64,000 bases of DNA. Origin: a virus. The notes beneath the pieces are model-generated. The model made no database searches, was not told the DNA's origin, and saw only the letters and a list, made by a program, of their open reading frames with translations. Positions 36,904 to 42,769 of this stretch are shown piece after piece; the stretch's first letter is position 1, and the number at the start of each line of letters is the position of its first letter. Both the position numbers and the translations under genes were made by a program. The stretch covers positions 1 through 64,000 of IMG/VR virus record IMGVR_UViG_3300009034_000020. One strand, given 5' to 3'.

Positions 36904-37410
36904 GTGGGCGACTTGGTTGGTGCAGAAGTACGGAATGCGCTGGGCTACTTGGCGGACCTGGTGGGGAAGCTTCAGAGCCAGGTAGATTACCTGGAGAAGG
37001 ACCGAGACGAGCTGGTAGTGCGCGCGGCGATCTTGGAGACACAGGTAGAGGCCCTGGAGGAGCGCACGGGTACGGCGACCCCGACTTGGACGTTCTACTC
37101 GCCTCCCCCGGCACCGTACGTCGGCGGCGAGCTCGAGGCAGTAACTGGCTTGGCCGCGGAGGCGTTGTACCAGAAGCAGCTCCTGGATGCGCTGGCAGAT
37201 CGGATAACGGAGCTGGAGGAGGGCGCCGACGAGTCGGCGAGGTACAACGAAGAGGTGGACCGGTTCAACGCGGAGGTCGAGGCCGACCTGGTTCCGAGAG
37301 AGCTGGCGCAGCGGATAGCGGACCTGGAAGACGCGCAGTGGCTGCACCATGTAGAGGATGGCTCGTGTGCTCGGGTCCCGATTCACCACAAGGTGATACG
37401 GGATGACTAA
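36904..37410 (+). CDS. coiled-coil protein (168 aa)
   Basis: Two coiled-coil blocks (about 15-55 and 85-145) are separated by a Pro-rich linker. GTG at 36904-36906 behind GGGAGGTGTAAT. Function unknown; oligomeric scaffold by appearance. Confidence 0.75.
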   Translation: MGDLVGAEVRNALGYLADLVGKLQSQVDYLEKDRDELVVRAAILETQVEALEERTGTATPTWTFYSPPPAPYVGGELEAVTGLAAEALYQKQLLDALADRITELEEGADESARYNEEVDRFNAEVEADLVPRELAQRIADLEDAQWLHHVEDGSCARVPIHHKVIRDD

Positions 37411-37648
37411 GCTGCCCGAGGTCTGTTCCTGGTCTATAGAACCCGAGGCCCGCTGGTTCTCGCGTTGCCGGTGCTGTAGGCGCTTGCGAGTGCGTACCTA
37501 TTACTTCGAGGTATATGGCAAGCACTGTGGGATCCACGGATCGTGCTGGTGGTACGAGTGCCTGTGGTGCTTTGTGAGGACCCTCACGGGTGTGCTCGAA
37601 GTAGAGGCAGGTTCTCCAGAGGATCCTTTCCTGGACAAGGACTGCTGA
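37403..37648 (+). CDS. Cys-rich protein (81 aa)
   Basis: Nine Cys, including CRCC, the CGIHGSC and CLWC groups and a terminal DKDC, in 81 residues: probably a metal-binding module. It overlaps the previous gene by eight bases. Its TGA stop lies between the boxes of promoter P4. Confidence 0.75.
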   Translation: MTKLPEVCSWSIEPEARWFSRCRCCRRLRVRTYYFEVYGKHCGIHGSCWWYECLWCFVRTLTGVLEVEAGSPEDPFLDKDC

Positions 37649-37660
37649 ACGTGCTACACT
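37632..37660 (+). promoter_or_regulatory. rightward promoter P4
   Basis: TGGACA - 17 bases - TACACT. Downstream lies a strong ribosome site (GGGAGGAGACC) in front of an eight-codon reading frame at 37711-37737, whose stop overlaps the GTG start of the next gene: a possible leader peptide. Confidence 0.65.
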
Positions 37661-37733
37661 GGATTAGTAAGGGTCCCATGTTCTATCCACTGAGTTACCG
37701 GGAGGAGACCATGAAGACGAAGGGGAGAACGCC

Positions 37734-37868
37734 GTGAAGCTGACCATCTGTAAAGAATGTACCGCGAAGCGGCACAAGATCGTTGCGCATGAGGAAGGCA
37801 AGTGCGATGCCGAGGGCACGCGCGAGGTAGCGGCGATCTTGAAGCTCCGGCCGAAGGAGAAGAAGTAG
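37734..37868 (+). CDS. small zinc-knuckle-like protein (44 aa)
   Basis: GTG at 37734-37736 behind GGGGAGAACGCC. MKLTICKECTAKRHKIVAHE followed by GKCDAEG gives C-C-H-H-C in 26 residues; basic tail. It may be translationally coupled to the eight-codon frame before it. Confidence 0.65.
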   Translation: MKLTICKECTAKRHKIVAHEEGKCDAEGTREVAAILKLRPKEKK

Positions 37869-37892
37869 CACGAGCGCAGTTGGAGGTGCATC

Positions 37893-38147
37893 ATGGCAGA
37901 AACGCGAATCGCGTTCATCCTGTTGGGAATAAACGAGGATAGGGCTCTGGAGATCCTAGCGACTTCTAGAGTCCTCGACCGGGACCTGCTCGACCGGGCG
38001 GCTAACCTATTCCGGTGTCGCATAGCCAGCGAGTTCCACATCCTGCGGGTCCTTGACAACACGAACGGGATGCTCGGCAGCGCTTTGCTGCCAGTGGAGA
38101 TTACAGTCACCGCTACCGTCTCGGAAGAGGCGCGCGGGGACCTCTAG
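37893..38147 (+). CDS. hypothetical protein (84 aa)
   Basis: Not recognised. GGAGGTGCATC precedes the ATG. Helical, with DRALEILATSRVLDRDLLDRAA; the last 25 residues are beta-like. Its last base is the first base of the tmRNA-like RNA. Confidence 0.75.
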   Translation: MAETRIAFILLGINEDRALEILATSRVLDRDLLDRAANLFRCRIASEFHILRVLDNTNGMLGSALLPVEITVTATVSEEARGDL

Positions 38148-38227
38148 GGGGCGAAGGTTCGACCGGCAGTAGAAAGCCCCACGCTAGGGACTCTGTTGGG
38201 ACGGGGGTTCGAGTCCCCCCGCCTCCA
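38147..38227 (+). ncRNA. mini tmRNA-like RNA: tRNA-like domain without mRNA domain
   Basis: The 5' end GGGGGCG pairs with CGCCTCC (38220-38226) as a seven-pair acceptor stem with a G3:U70 pair and discriminator A (38227): the alanine identity set of tmRNA. Next to the 5' arm comes GGTTCGACCGG, the tmRNA D-loop-like signature. Next to the 3' arm comes GGGACGGGGGTTCGAGTCCCCC, i.e. the tmRNA T-arm with its leading GGAC. Instead of about 300 nt of pseudoknots and tag frame there are only about 35 nt between, able to form a CCCA/TGGG helix. No normal anticodon arm can be drawn. The 3' tail is not encoded as CCA. It could be a reduced tmRNA, a decoy substrate or a relic. Confidence 0.65.
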
Positions 38228-38235
38228 CTGATAAC

Positions 38236-38261
38236 ACCAGCGTTTGCGCACATTCGCTGGT
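38236..38261 (+). other. hairpin between tmRNA-like RNA and tRNA-Ser
   Basis: Arms ACCAGCG (38236-38242) and CGCTGGT (38255-38261) pair perfectly around a 12-base loop. No T-run follows, so a processing signal is more likely than a terminator. Confidence 0.5.
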
Positions 38262-38274
38262 AATTCTATCCCGT

Positions 38275-38362
38275 GGAGGGGTGGCCAAATGGCAAGGCGC
38301 TGGCTTCGAAACCCAGTGAGGCGCTACGCGCTATGGGAGTTCGAATCTCTCCCCCTCCGCCA
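38275..38362 (+). tRNA. tRNA-Ser (CGA)
   Basis: Acceptor GGAGGGG/CCCCTCC, D-stem GCC/GGC, anticodon loop TTCGAAA, long variable arm GGCGC-TAC-GCGCT, T-loop TTCGAAT, discriminator G and encoded CCA. The pair below the anticodon loop is a C.C mismatch. The long variable arm confirms serine. Confidence 0.92.
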
Positions 38363-38365
38363 CAA

Positions 38366-38456
38366 GGCTGGGCCGCGGAGATTGGCGAGCCGCGCCGGCC
38401 CGTAAAGTCGGTGGCCCTTGAGGTCTGAGCATGTTCGAATCATGCCCCAGCCACCA
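38366..38456 (+). tRNA. tRNA-Tyr (GTA), C33
   Basis: Acceptor GGCTGGG/CCCAGCC, D-stem GCGG/CCGC, anticodon stem CCGGC/GTCGG, loop CCGTAAA, long variable arm as in bacterial tRNA-Tyr, T-arm GCATG/CATGC, A73 and encoded CCA. Position 33 is C instead of the near-universal U, and position 8 is also C. Confidence 0.88.
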
Positions 38457-38457
38457 T

Positions 38458-38531
38458 GCGCGACGAGTCGGACGGTAAGACATTTGCGTGCCATGCAAAG
38501 GGAAGGAGTTCAATTCTCCTGTCGCGCACCA
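38458..38531 (+). tRNA. tRNA-Gly (GCC)
   Basis: Acceptor GCGCGAC/GTCGCGC, short D-stem GTC/GAC, anticodon stem TTTGC/GCAAA with loop GTGCCAT (U33 normal), T-loop TTCAATT, A73 and encoded CCA. Position 8 is G. Confidence 0.92.
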
Positions 38532-38532
38532 T

Positions 38533-38608
38533 AGGGGATTAGCTCAGTTGGTAGAGCGCTTGGTCTACACCCAAGATGTCGGGGGTTCAAGTCCCTCATC
38601 CCCCACCA
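38533..38608 (+). tRNA. tRNA-Val (TAC), C33
   Basis: D-stem GCTC/GAGC, anticodon stem CTTGG/CCAAG with loop TCTACAC (anticodon TAC, C33), T-stem GGGGG/CCCTC, A73 and encoded CCA. The first acceptor pair is an A.C mismatch (AGGGGAT against ATCCCCC). Confidence 0.88.
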
Positions 38609-38609
38609 T

Positions 38610-38684
38610 GGAGGCGGTAGTGTAACGGCAGCACGGTAGGTTGTGGCCCTGCTAGTTCGAGTTCGAATCTCGACCGTCACCCCA
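38610..38684 (+). tRNA. tRNA-His (GTG)
   Basis: Anticodon stem GTAGG/CCTGC, loop TTGTGGC. G at 38610 faces C73 (38681), the extra G-1:C73 pair that defines histidine tRNAs. The acceptor GAGGCGG/CCGTCAC has one A.A mismatch and one G.T pair. CCA is encoded. Confidence 0.9.
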
Positions 38685-38685
38685 T

Positions 38686-38760
38686 GGGGGACTAGCTCAC
38701 CTGGGAGAGCACCGGTCCTGCAAACCGGAGAACAGAGTTCAAGTCTCTGGTCCTCCACCA
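38686..38760 (+). tRNA. tRNA-Ala (TGC), C33
   Basis: Acceptor GGGGGAC/GTCCTCC contains the G3:U70 alanine identity pair; D-stem GCTC/GAGC; anticodon stem CCGGT/ACCGG; loop CCTGCAA (C33); A73 and encoded CCA. Confidence 0.9.
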
Positions 38761-38787
38761 ATTATGCCGTGACAGCGGGTCGCCCCC

Positions 38788-38816
38788 TTGACAACCGGCG
38801 CCCGAGGTGCTACTAT
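38788..38816 (+). promoter_or_regulatory. rightward promoter P5
   Basis: TTGACA (38788-38793) - 17 bases - TACTAT (38811-38816), directly behind the tRNA cluster. Confidence 0.8.
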
Positions 38817-38823
38817 GAGAGCA

Positions 38824-38902
38824 AGGACTGGGGGACAATACAGTCCATTAGCCGGTGGGGTGCCGAGGCAACTAAATCACGTGAACCCCCGGCATCAGTC
38901 CT
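38824..38902 (+). ncRNA. structured 5' leader of the coiled-coil gene
   Basis: AGGACTG (38824-38830) can pair either with CAGTCC (38841-38846) or with CAGTCCT (38896-38902), two exclusive helices. Inside, GCCGG-T-GGGG (38851-38860) pairs with CCCCCGGC (38886-38893). The element begins where transcription from P5 should start and ends before the ribosome site. A regulatory leader or small structured RNA is likely; no known riboswitch class is recognised. Confidence 0.5.
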
Positions 38903-38919
38903 AGCCGAAAGGAACACGC

Positions 38920-39195
38920 ATGAGTGTGTGCAGAGGGTCCTCTGGGGATTGTACCCATTGCGCTACAGCTAAGGTATCTCTAGAGGCACGGGTCGCACAG
39001 GCTGAGCGCCGCCTTGCGCAGCTTGAAGAGGCACACACCAGCCTAGCTAAAGCCCTGACTGAGTACCATGGTCAAGTTGGCTCAGCTATTGGGCTCCTCT
39101 CCATGAACCTCAACGAGCTCCTGGACCGCATGACCGAAATGGAGGAGAGGCACGACACAAGTCTCCTCGGCGCAGGAGAAGATCGGCAGCACTAA
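38920..39195 (+). CDS. coiled-coil protein (91 aa)
   Basis: CRGSSGDCTHC near the N-terminus is followed by a coiled coil (about 20-78: ARVAQAERRLAQLEEAHTSL and onward). AAAGGAACACGC precedes the ATG. A strong terminator follows, so this is a single-gene transcript with a structured leader. Function unknown. Confidence 0.75.
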   Translation: MSVCRGSSGDCTHCATAKVSLEARVAQAERRLAQLEEAHTSLAKALTEYHGQVGSAIGLLSMNLNELLDRMTEMEERHDTSLLGAGEDRQH

Positions 39196-39224
39196 CAAAC
39201 GGCCTGGCAGGGGCGATATTAGAG

Positions 39225-39254
39225 AACCCCTCTCGTAATACGGGAGGGGTTTTG
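39225..39254 (+). terminator. rho-independent terminator
   Basis: AACCCCTC (39225-39232) pairs with GAGGGGTT (39244-39251), the stem continuing partly inward, then TTTTGG. The best terminator in the window. In the leftward direction the same stem ends in CTCTAATA and could also stop transcription. Confidence 0.85.
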
Positions 39255-39421
39255 GCAATGGGGGCCAGGTCAATTCCGCCGGACTATTGTCGCGCCGCCC
39301 GGCGTAGAGGCGCGCGATCCCGGCCCCCGCCCACCTCGCCGCCGATGGCGCCTTTGTGGTCGAGCGAGGGGGGCATTACTATGATAGCGGGTCCGCCATG
39401 TTTTGTCAAGCTGGGGTGTAT
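39255..39421 (-). ncRNA. possible leftward small RNA
   Basis: A consensus leftward promoter (39381-39409) points into about 120 GC-rich bases without a convincing gene, ending at the bidirectional hairpin 39225-39254. The predicted transcript is roughly 150 nt and highly self-complementary. Inference only. Confidence 0.4.
39381..39409 (-). promoter_or_regulatory. leftward promoter in the 39.4 kb divergent region
   Basis: Minus strand TTGACA - 17 bases - TATCAT. Confidence 0.65.
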
Positions 39422-39451
39422 TAGACATTACCACGTACCATGTGGTAAGAT
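39422..39451 (+). promoter_or_regulatory. rightward promoter P6 with operator-like palindrome
   Basis: TAGACA - 18 bases - TAAGAT. Between the boxes lies a perfect palindrome TTACCAC-N7-GTGGTAA (39428-39448) that a dimeric regulator could use to block the promoter. Confidence 0.65.
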
Positions 39452-39589
39452 ATGGATGTGATGATGACGTTAGCTCCCTTGTTGCTGCTAGTCCTTGTGG
39501 GCCTCATCATTAGAGAGGGTCTGTTCTGGAGTGAGGTGCATCGTGCCCGGAAAGCTACGCTGTCCAATTTGCTATCGCTGGTGTGGTAG
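39452..39589 (+). CDS. possible leaderless membrane peptide (45 aa)
   Basis: ATG 39452-39454, or further in-frame ATGs at 39461 and 39464, falls almost at the predicted transcript start of P6 with no ribosome site. The product has one strong hydrophobic helix (LAPLLLLVLVGLII) and a basic tail, and overlaps the next gene in another frame. Plausible but weak. Confidence 0.4.
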   Translation: MDVMMTLAPLLLLVLVGLIIREGLFWSEVHRARKATLSNLLSLVW

Positions 39590-39728
39590 GCCCCAGCGGC
39601 GGATGAAGTTCGCCAGCAAGGCAGCGCGCCGCGCCTACATCACCGAAATCAAGAAGCTCGGGGTCGTGGTTCTGCACGCCGAGTGTCAACGATACATCGA
39701 CATGTTGAAGGAGGCTGGCTCGTGGTGA
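39543..39728 (+). CDS. small zinc-finger protein (61 aa)
   Basis: GTG 39543-39545 behind GAGGTGCATC. CPICYRWC near the start and AECQRY later make a zinc site around a basic helix (RRMKFASKAARRAYITEIKK). Its stop overlaps the start of the HExxH protein. Confidence 0.7.
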   Translation: MPGKLRCPICYRWCGRPQRRMKFASKAARRAYITEIKKLGVVVLHAECQRYIDMLKEAGSW

Positions 39729-40237
39729 GGAAGAGATGTCCTACGTGCGCCGATGAGAAGGGTGACGACGCGCGTATGGAGAGGGTCAAGGCCCTGGTAG
39801 AACCACTGTTGTTTCGGCTCGGTGTCGCCCAGCAGTATTCAGTCCGCATTTGCTTCCTTGCGGCCCTAAAGTCGGAGAAGAATGCCCTCCCTAATGGAGG
39901 TCCACGCATCATAGCTGCGCGCGTGTCCGAGGACTACCCGTACCGCGTGATGCTTATCGAGCTGAACCGCGCCTTCTTCGACAACTCCTCTGACTACGAT
40001 GTCGTTAGGACCGTTGTGCACGAGATCCTGCACATCACGCCCTTCGGCCCCCTCCACCGTTACGCTGGGAAACTTCTGGGGAAGCCCCCGCAGGAAGACG
40101 AGATGTGGCTTTGCGAGGAAGAGGAGTCGGTGGACTTGCTGGCCCTGTGGATCTCCAGGCTTTGGGTGGACTACAAGGAAAAGGTGGATGAGGCTACTCC
40201 TCCCCCGCCGGCTCGTAGCCTGAAGCGGAAGAGCTAG
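39722..40237 (+). CDS. HExxH metallopeptidase-like protein with N-terminal CxxC (171 aa)
   Basis: VVRKRCPTC opens the chain. RTVVHEILHI (about residue 100) is an HExxH motif, and EEEESVDLLALWIS about 45 residues later offers acidic ligands. The overall order resembles small SprT/ImmA-like phage proteins. GTG 39722-39724 behind AGGAGGCTGGCTC. Likely a cytoplasmic zinc protease or a non-enzymatic zinc protein. Confidence 0.7.
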   Translation: MVRKRCPTCADEKGDDARMERVKALVEPLLFRLGVAQQYSVRICFLAALKSEKNALPNGGPRIIAARVSEDYPYRVMLIELNRAFFDNSSDYDVVRTVVHEILHITPFGPLHRYAGKLLGKPPQEDEMWLCEEEESVDLLALWISRLWVDYKEKVDEATPPPPARSLKRKS

Positions 40238-40533
40238 AGCGCCCCTACCGGTGGGAAGTGCTCAACTAGGTGGTCGTGGGGGACGAAGCGGATCTTGACT
40301 TCCTTTCCGCACTTCCTGCGGAGGACTATGAAGATGTCTTCCTTGAGCTGGTCCAGGTACGACGAACCCCAGCGGAGTATGATAGATACCAGCTCGTCAA
40401 GGGTACCAGCGCGCCTTTGTTCCAGCAAACCCGGTGTCCAGCGCTCAAGATTGACGCCAGACGAAGCCGTGGCGATAGCTAGGTCGCGGTCGATCTTGGA
40501 CAGGTCAAATAGGAAAGCGGCGTAGGTCTGCAT
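40234..40533 (-). CDS. hypothetical protein (99 aa)
   Basis: Not recognised. The ATG at 40531-40533 overlaps the stop of the 34-aa peptide, with GGAGAGGATCACTG in front. Helical; last gene of the short leftward operon, ending tail-to-tail with the HExxH gene (four-base overlap of the 3' ends). Confidence 0.75.
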   Translation of the reverse strand: MQTYAAFLFDLSKIDRDLAIATASSGVNLERWTPGLLEQRRAGTLDELVSIILRWGSSYLDQLKEDIFIVLRRKCGKEVKIRFVPHDHLVEHFPPVGAL

Positions 40534-40637
40534 CAGTGATCCTCTCCTCTGTAGCGGTACATGCTGTAGGCGATGAGCAGGGCCAGTGGAATCAAGATGG
40601 CTGCAAAGCACAGCCAGGCCGCTAGCTCTCCACCCAT
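40533..40637 (-). CDS. 34-aa membrane peptide
   Basis: MGGELAAWLCFAAILIPLAL continues as one long hydrophobic helix, then a short YRYRGEDH tail. The ATG lies inside the upstream gene and the TGA overlaps the next ATG. No clear ribosome site, so expression would rely on coupling. Confidence 0.55.
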   Translation of the reverse strand: MGGELAAWLCFAAILIPLALLIAYSMYRYRGEDH

Positions 40638-40984
40638 TCGACTTTGCTCTGGTCTGGGCTGAATCTTGGGCAGCCGCAGTACATCGAGGCGCGCGATAGG
40701 GCGTGTAGACATCGGCTAGAGGGATCTACATTGTCCCAGTCAACGTCATCCTCATCGTCCTCGTCGTCGCCGTCGAATGCTGCCCTGACCTTCGCTACCT
40801 CTCCAGCCAGCAGCGCGATGAGCACTGGGATCTGGAGAATAGCTGCTAGACGCCGGTAGCGTCTCGGGATCATGGGGTCGAGTGGCGTGGAGCCCTCCTT
40901 GGACAGGGCCAACTGGACGCACTCGCTGAGCTGGACAGCGTTGGTGAAGGCGGCGAAGAGGCTAGCGATTGTTTGGAACCTCAT
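40622..40984 (-). CDS. hypothetical protein with hydrophobic segment and acidic run (120 aa)
   Basis: Residues 48-62 (LQIPVLIALLAGEVA) are hydrophobic; DGDDEDDEDDVDWDNVD follows, then four Cys in the last 30 residues (RCLHAL ... MYCGCPRF). Unknown. Confidence 0.7.
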   Translation of the reverse strand: MRFQTIASLFAAFTNAVQLSECVQLALSKEGSTPLDPMIPRRYRRLAAILQIPVLIALLAGEVAKVRAAFDGDDEDDEDDVDWDNVDPSSRCLHALSRASMYCGCPRFSPDQSKVEWVES

Positions 40985-41396
40985 CCTCGTCCTCCGTGCA
41001 CCGGTCGATGGCTTCCTGGACGGTCTCGCAGTCTCCGCCAGGACCCACGACGCAATCGGGCGTTTCTCCCTTATCTTCGAACCCGATACCTGAGAAGGTG
41101 CGCGTCACGTCGAGGTTTATGACCCCGAGCGGCGTGCTGATGAAGAGAGACCCGCCACCGTAGCCGTAGCGCCGGTCTATGTCCATATCGACGCTCAGGC
41201 CGAAGCCGCAGAGCGTCAGGAAACCGGAGACGTAGATCTCTTCTATGCTGACGCGCACGGTGACGCCGAGGTCACACATGGTCGCGCTCTTGGCGATTTC
41301 CTTGATCCCCTTGTTCCGCCAGCCTTCGAGACGAACAACGAGCTCGCCGTCTATCTCTGTAGCCCTCGGGTCCATTCGACCGAATGCGAACTTCAT
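40962..41396 (-). CDS. hypothetical protein (144 aa)
   Basis: Not recognised. A beta-rich, Gly-rich core (GVTVRVSIEEIYVSGFLTLCGFGLSVDMDID) suggests a beta-sandwich. GGGAGGCACGAC precedes the ATG at 41394-41396. Acidic C-terminus. Confidence 0.75.
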   Translation of the reverse strand: MKFAFGRMDPRATEIDGELVVRLEGWRNKGIKEIAKSATMCDLGVTVRVSIEEIYVSGFLTLCGFGLSVDMDIDRRYGYGGGSLFISTPLGVINLDVTRTFSGIGFEDKGETPDCVVGPGGDCETVQEAIDRCTEDEDEVPNNR

Positions 41397-41572
41397 GTCG
41401 TGCCTCCCTTGACGTGAATGGCTGCCGTAGTTGTGATTACGAGCTCCATGGGCTGGAGATCGTCGTTGCACCGCGGCGACTCGCAATAGAGTAGTTCGTG
41501 CCGCTGGTCTATGCTGCGCGTCCGTTCAAGGACGGCACCGCACTTGGGGCATTGGTAGTCGTACCGGGGCAT
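41393..41572 (-). CDS. FmdB-family zinc ribbon protein (59 aa)
   Basis: MPRYDYQCPKCGAVLERTRSI, then YCESPRCND, is the pattern of FmdB-type putative regulatory zinc ribbons, common in bacteria and phages and of unclear biochemical role. GGAGGTGCGTC precedes the ATG, and the stop shares ATGA with the next gene. Confidence 0.8.
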   Translation of the reverse strand: MPRYDYQCPKCGAVLERTRSIDQRHELLYCESPRCNDDLQPMELVITTTAAIHVKGGTT

Positions 41573-41582
41573 GACGCACCTC

Positions 41583-41726
41583 CTACGCCGGGACTGTTAC
41601 AGGCTCCTTCATCGGGGCTACTGGCGCAGGCGCCTTTGCCGGCTTCTCCACTTTCTTCGGTTTCTCGATGATGATGGGCTTAGGGTCGCTCTCCTCAACG
41701 TAGAGCGGCTTACCGATCCTTGTCAC
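41583..41726 (-). CDS. Pro/Lys-rich peptide (47 aa)
   Basis: GTG 41724-41726 behind AGGAGGAATCCA. From residue 15 on it is PKPIIIEKPKKVEKPAKAPAPV, an extended, basic low-complexity chain. Possibly a linker-like or DNA-contacting peptide. Confidence 0.65.
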   Translation of the reverse strand: MTRIGKPLYVEESDPKPIIIEKPKKVEKPAKAPAPVAPMKEPVTVPA

Positions 41727-42294
41727 TGGATTCCTCCTGGTCGAGCCAACCGTTGGCTTCTTGACAAGCCCGGCAGGCATTGGGGTCGGTCTCTGGGTCG
41801 AGCAGCGGAACGCCGAGCTCATCAGCGATCCGACCTAGTACGTCTGTGAGTTTCTCTAGCTTCCACCCAGTAGGAGTGCCCTCTTCACTTAGCTGGTCCA
41901 TGGTGTAGAGGACGGCGTTGACTTTAGGCACGGCGATGAAGTCGATTCGGTACTTCGACATCCGGCCACCCTCGGTATGCAGCGCTACCGGGCCGATGCC
42001 GGTTACGTGAGCAACTGCGGTCTGGTGGCTAGAGACCGGCCAGAGGCGATGGAAGTAGAACCCACAGGTGCAGTCTAGTATCATGCTGGTGTGTTCGGGG
42101 ATCTCCCCCTTCATGTGGCGCTGCCGTTGCTCGGGTGTTACGTGGTCGGCGTACTGTAAGAAGCCCCTACACTTGGACTCTGGCGATACACCAGTATGCA
42201 CGTGCATCCCATTCAGCCCGATGAGCGTGGGCCTTTGGGTCTTCTTGCAGCGACCGACAGTGTAGGCTCGCCAGCCGTGAATCCGTGTCGCCAT
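41710..42294 (-). CDS. hypothetical protein (194 aa), probably leaderless
   Basis: Not recognised. CTCGFYFHR and CRACQ provide Cys pairs; several His lie in the middle. The ATG at 42292-42294 lies only about ten bases behind the TACAAT box of the promoter at 42304-42332 with no ribosome site, so the mRNA would start at or next to the start codon. First gene of the leftward operon 40.2-42.3 kb. Confidence 0.75.
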   Translation of the reverse strand: MATRIHGWRAYTVGRCKKTQRPTLIGLNGMHVHTGVSPESKCRGFLQYADHVTPEQRQRHMKGEIPEHTSMILDCTCGFYFHRLWPVSSHQTAVAHVTGIGPVALHTEGGRMSKYRIDFIAVPKVNAVLYTMDQLSEEGTPTGWKLEKLTDVLGRIADELGVPLLDPETDPNACRACQEANGWLDQEESSDKDR

Positions 42295-42303
42295 AGCATC
42301 TCT

Positions 42304-42332
42304 ATTGTACCTGGCCTGCTGGAAGCTGTCAA
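42304..42332 (-). promoter_or_regulatory. leftward promoter of the 40-42 kb operon
   Basis: Minus strand TTGACA - 17 bases - TACAAT. Its -35 box is seven bases from the -35 box of the rightward promoter, so a single regulator could control both. Confidence 0.8.
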
Positions 42333-42339
42333 GTCCCCC

Positions 42340-42368
42340 TTGACATGCGCGTGTACAGGGGGTATAAT
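42340..42368 (+). promoter_or_regulatory. rightward promoter of the structural operon
   Basis: TTGACA (42340-42345) - 17 bases - TATAAT (42363-42368), a perfect consensus. Confidence 0.88.
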
Positions 42369-42409
42369 GATCAGGAGAGTAGGCACTTTAGCCTCTAAGG
42401 AGGACGTGG

Positions 42410-42760
42410 ATGATTCAGACCATAACCAAGAAGGTGACCATCGCCAGCGGCGCCCAGTTATCGACTGCTTGCGAGTGCCAAGGGCTGATGCTGGTGGCCA
42501 TTCAGTTTACGGCCTTCACCGGCACCGCCCTAACGTTCCACGGCAACGTCGATAACTTCGACGGGACCTACGTCGAGATCCTCGAAAGTGGCGCCGGCGG
42601 CGCGGTTACCTGGGTTGTAGCCGCGAACAAGATAGTTGTCCCGGCTGGCAGTACGGCTCTCATTGCGGGCCTTTGTGGGCTCAAGATCAGGAGCGGTTCC
42701 TCCGAAGGCGGCGACCGGATAGTGACCTTGCACTTCGTCAACACGAACCCGGCGATATAG
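42410..42760 (+). CDS. small structural-type protein (116 aa)
   Basis: MIQTITKKVTIASGAQLSTACE with short strands (VAIQFTAFTGTALTFHG, VTWVVAANKIVVPAGSTALI) and a LKIRSGSSEGGDRIVTLHF end is typical of small beta-sandwich proteins encoded among phage tail or head genes. AAGGAGGACGTGG precedes the ATG. First gene of the structural operon. Confidence 0.75.
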   Translation: MIQTITKKVTIASGAQLSTACECQGLMLVAIQFTAFTGTALTFHGNVDNFDGTYVEILESGAGGAVTWVVAANKIVVPAGSTALIAGLCGLKIRSGSSEGGDRIVTLHFVNTNPAI

Positions 42761-42769
42761 GTGGGACTG

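Noticed and set aside
37543-37737. 64-codon plus-strand frame across the 3' end of the Cys-rich gene
   Set aside because: It crosses promoter P4 and has no start site. Only its last eight codons, behind a strong ribosome site, might be translated as a leader.
39252-39461. 69-codon plus-strand frame after the terminator
   Set aside because: It starts in the terminator stem, has no ribosome site and spans both divergent promoters.
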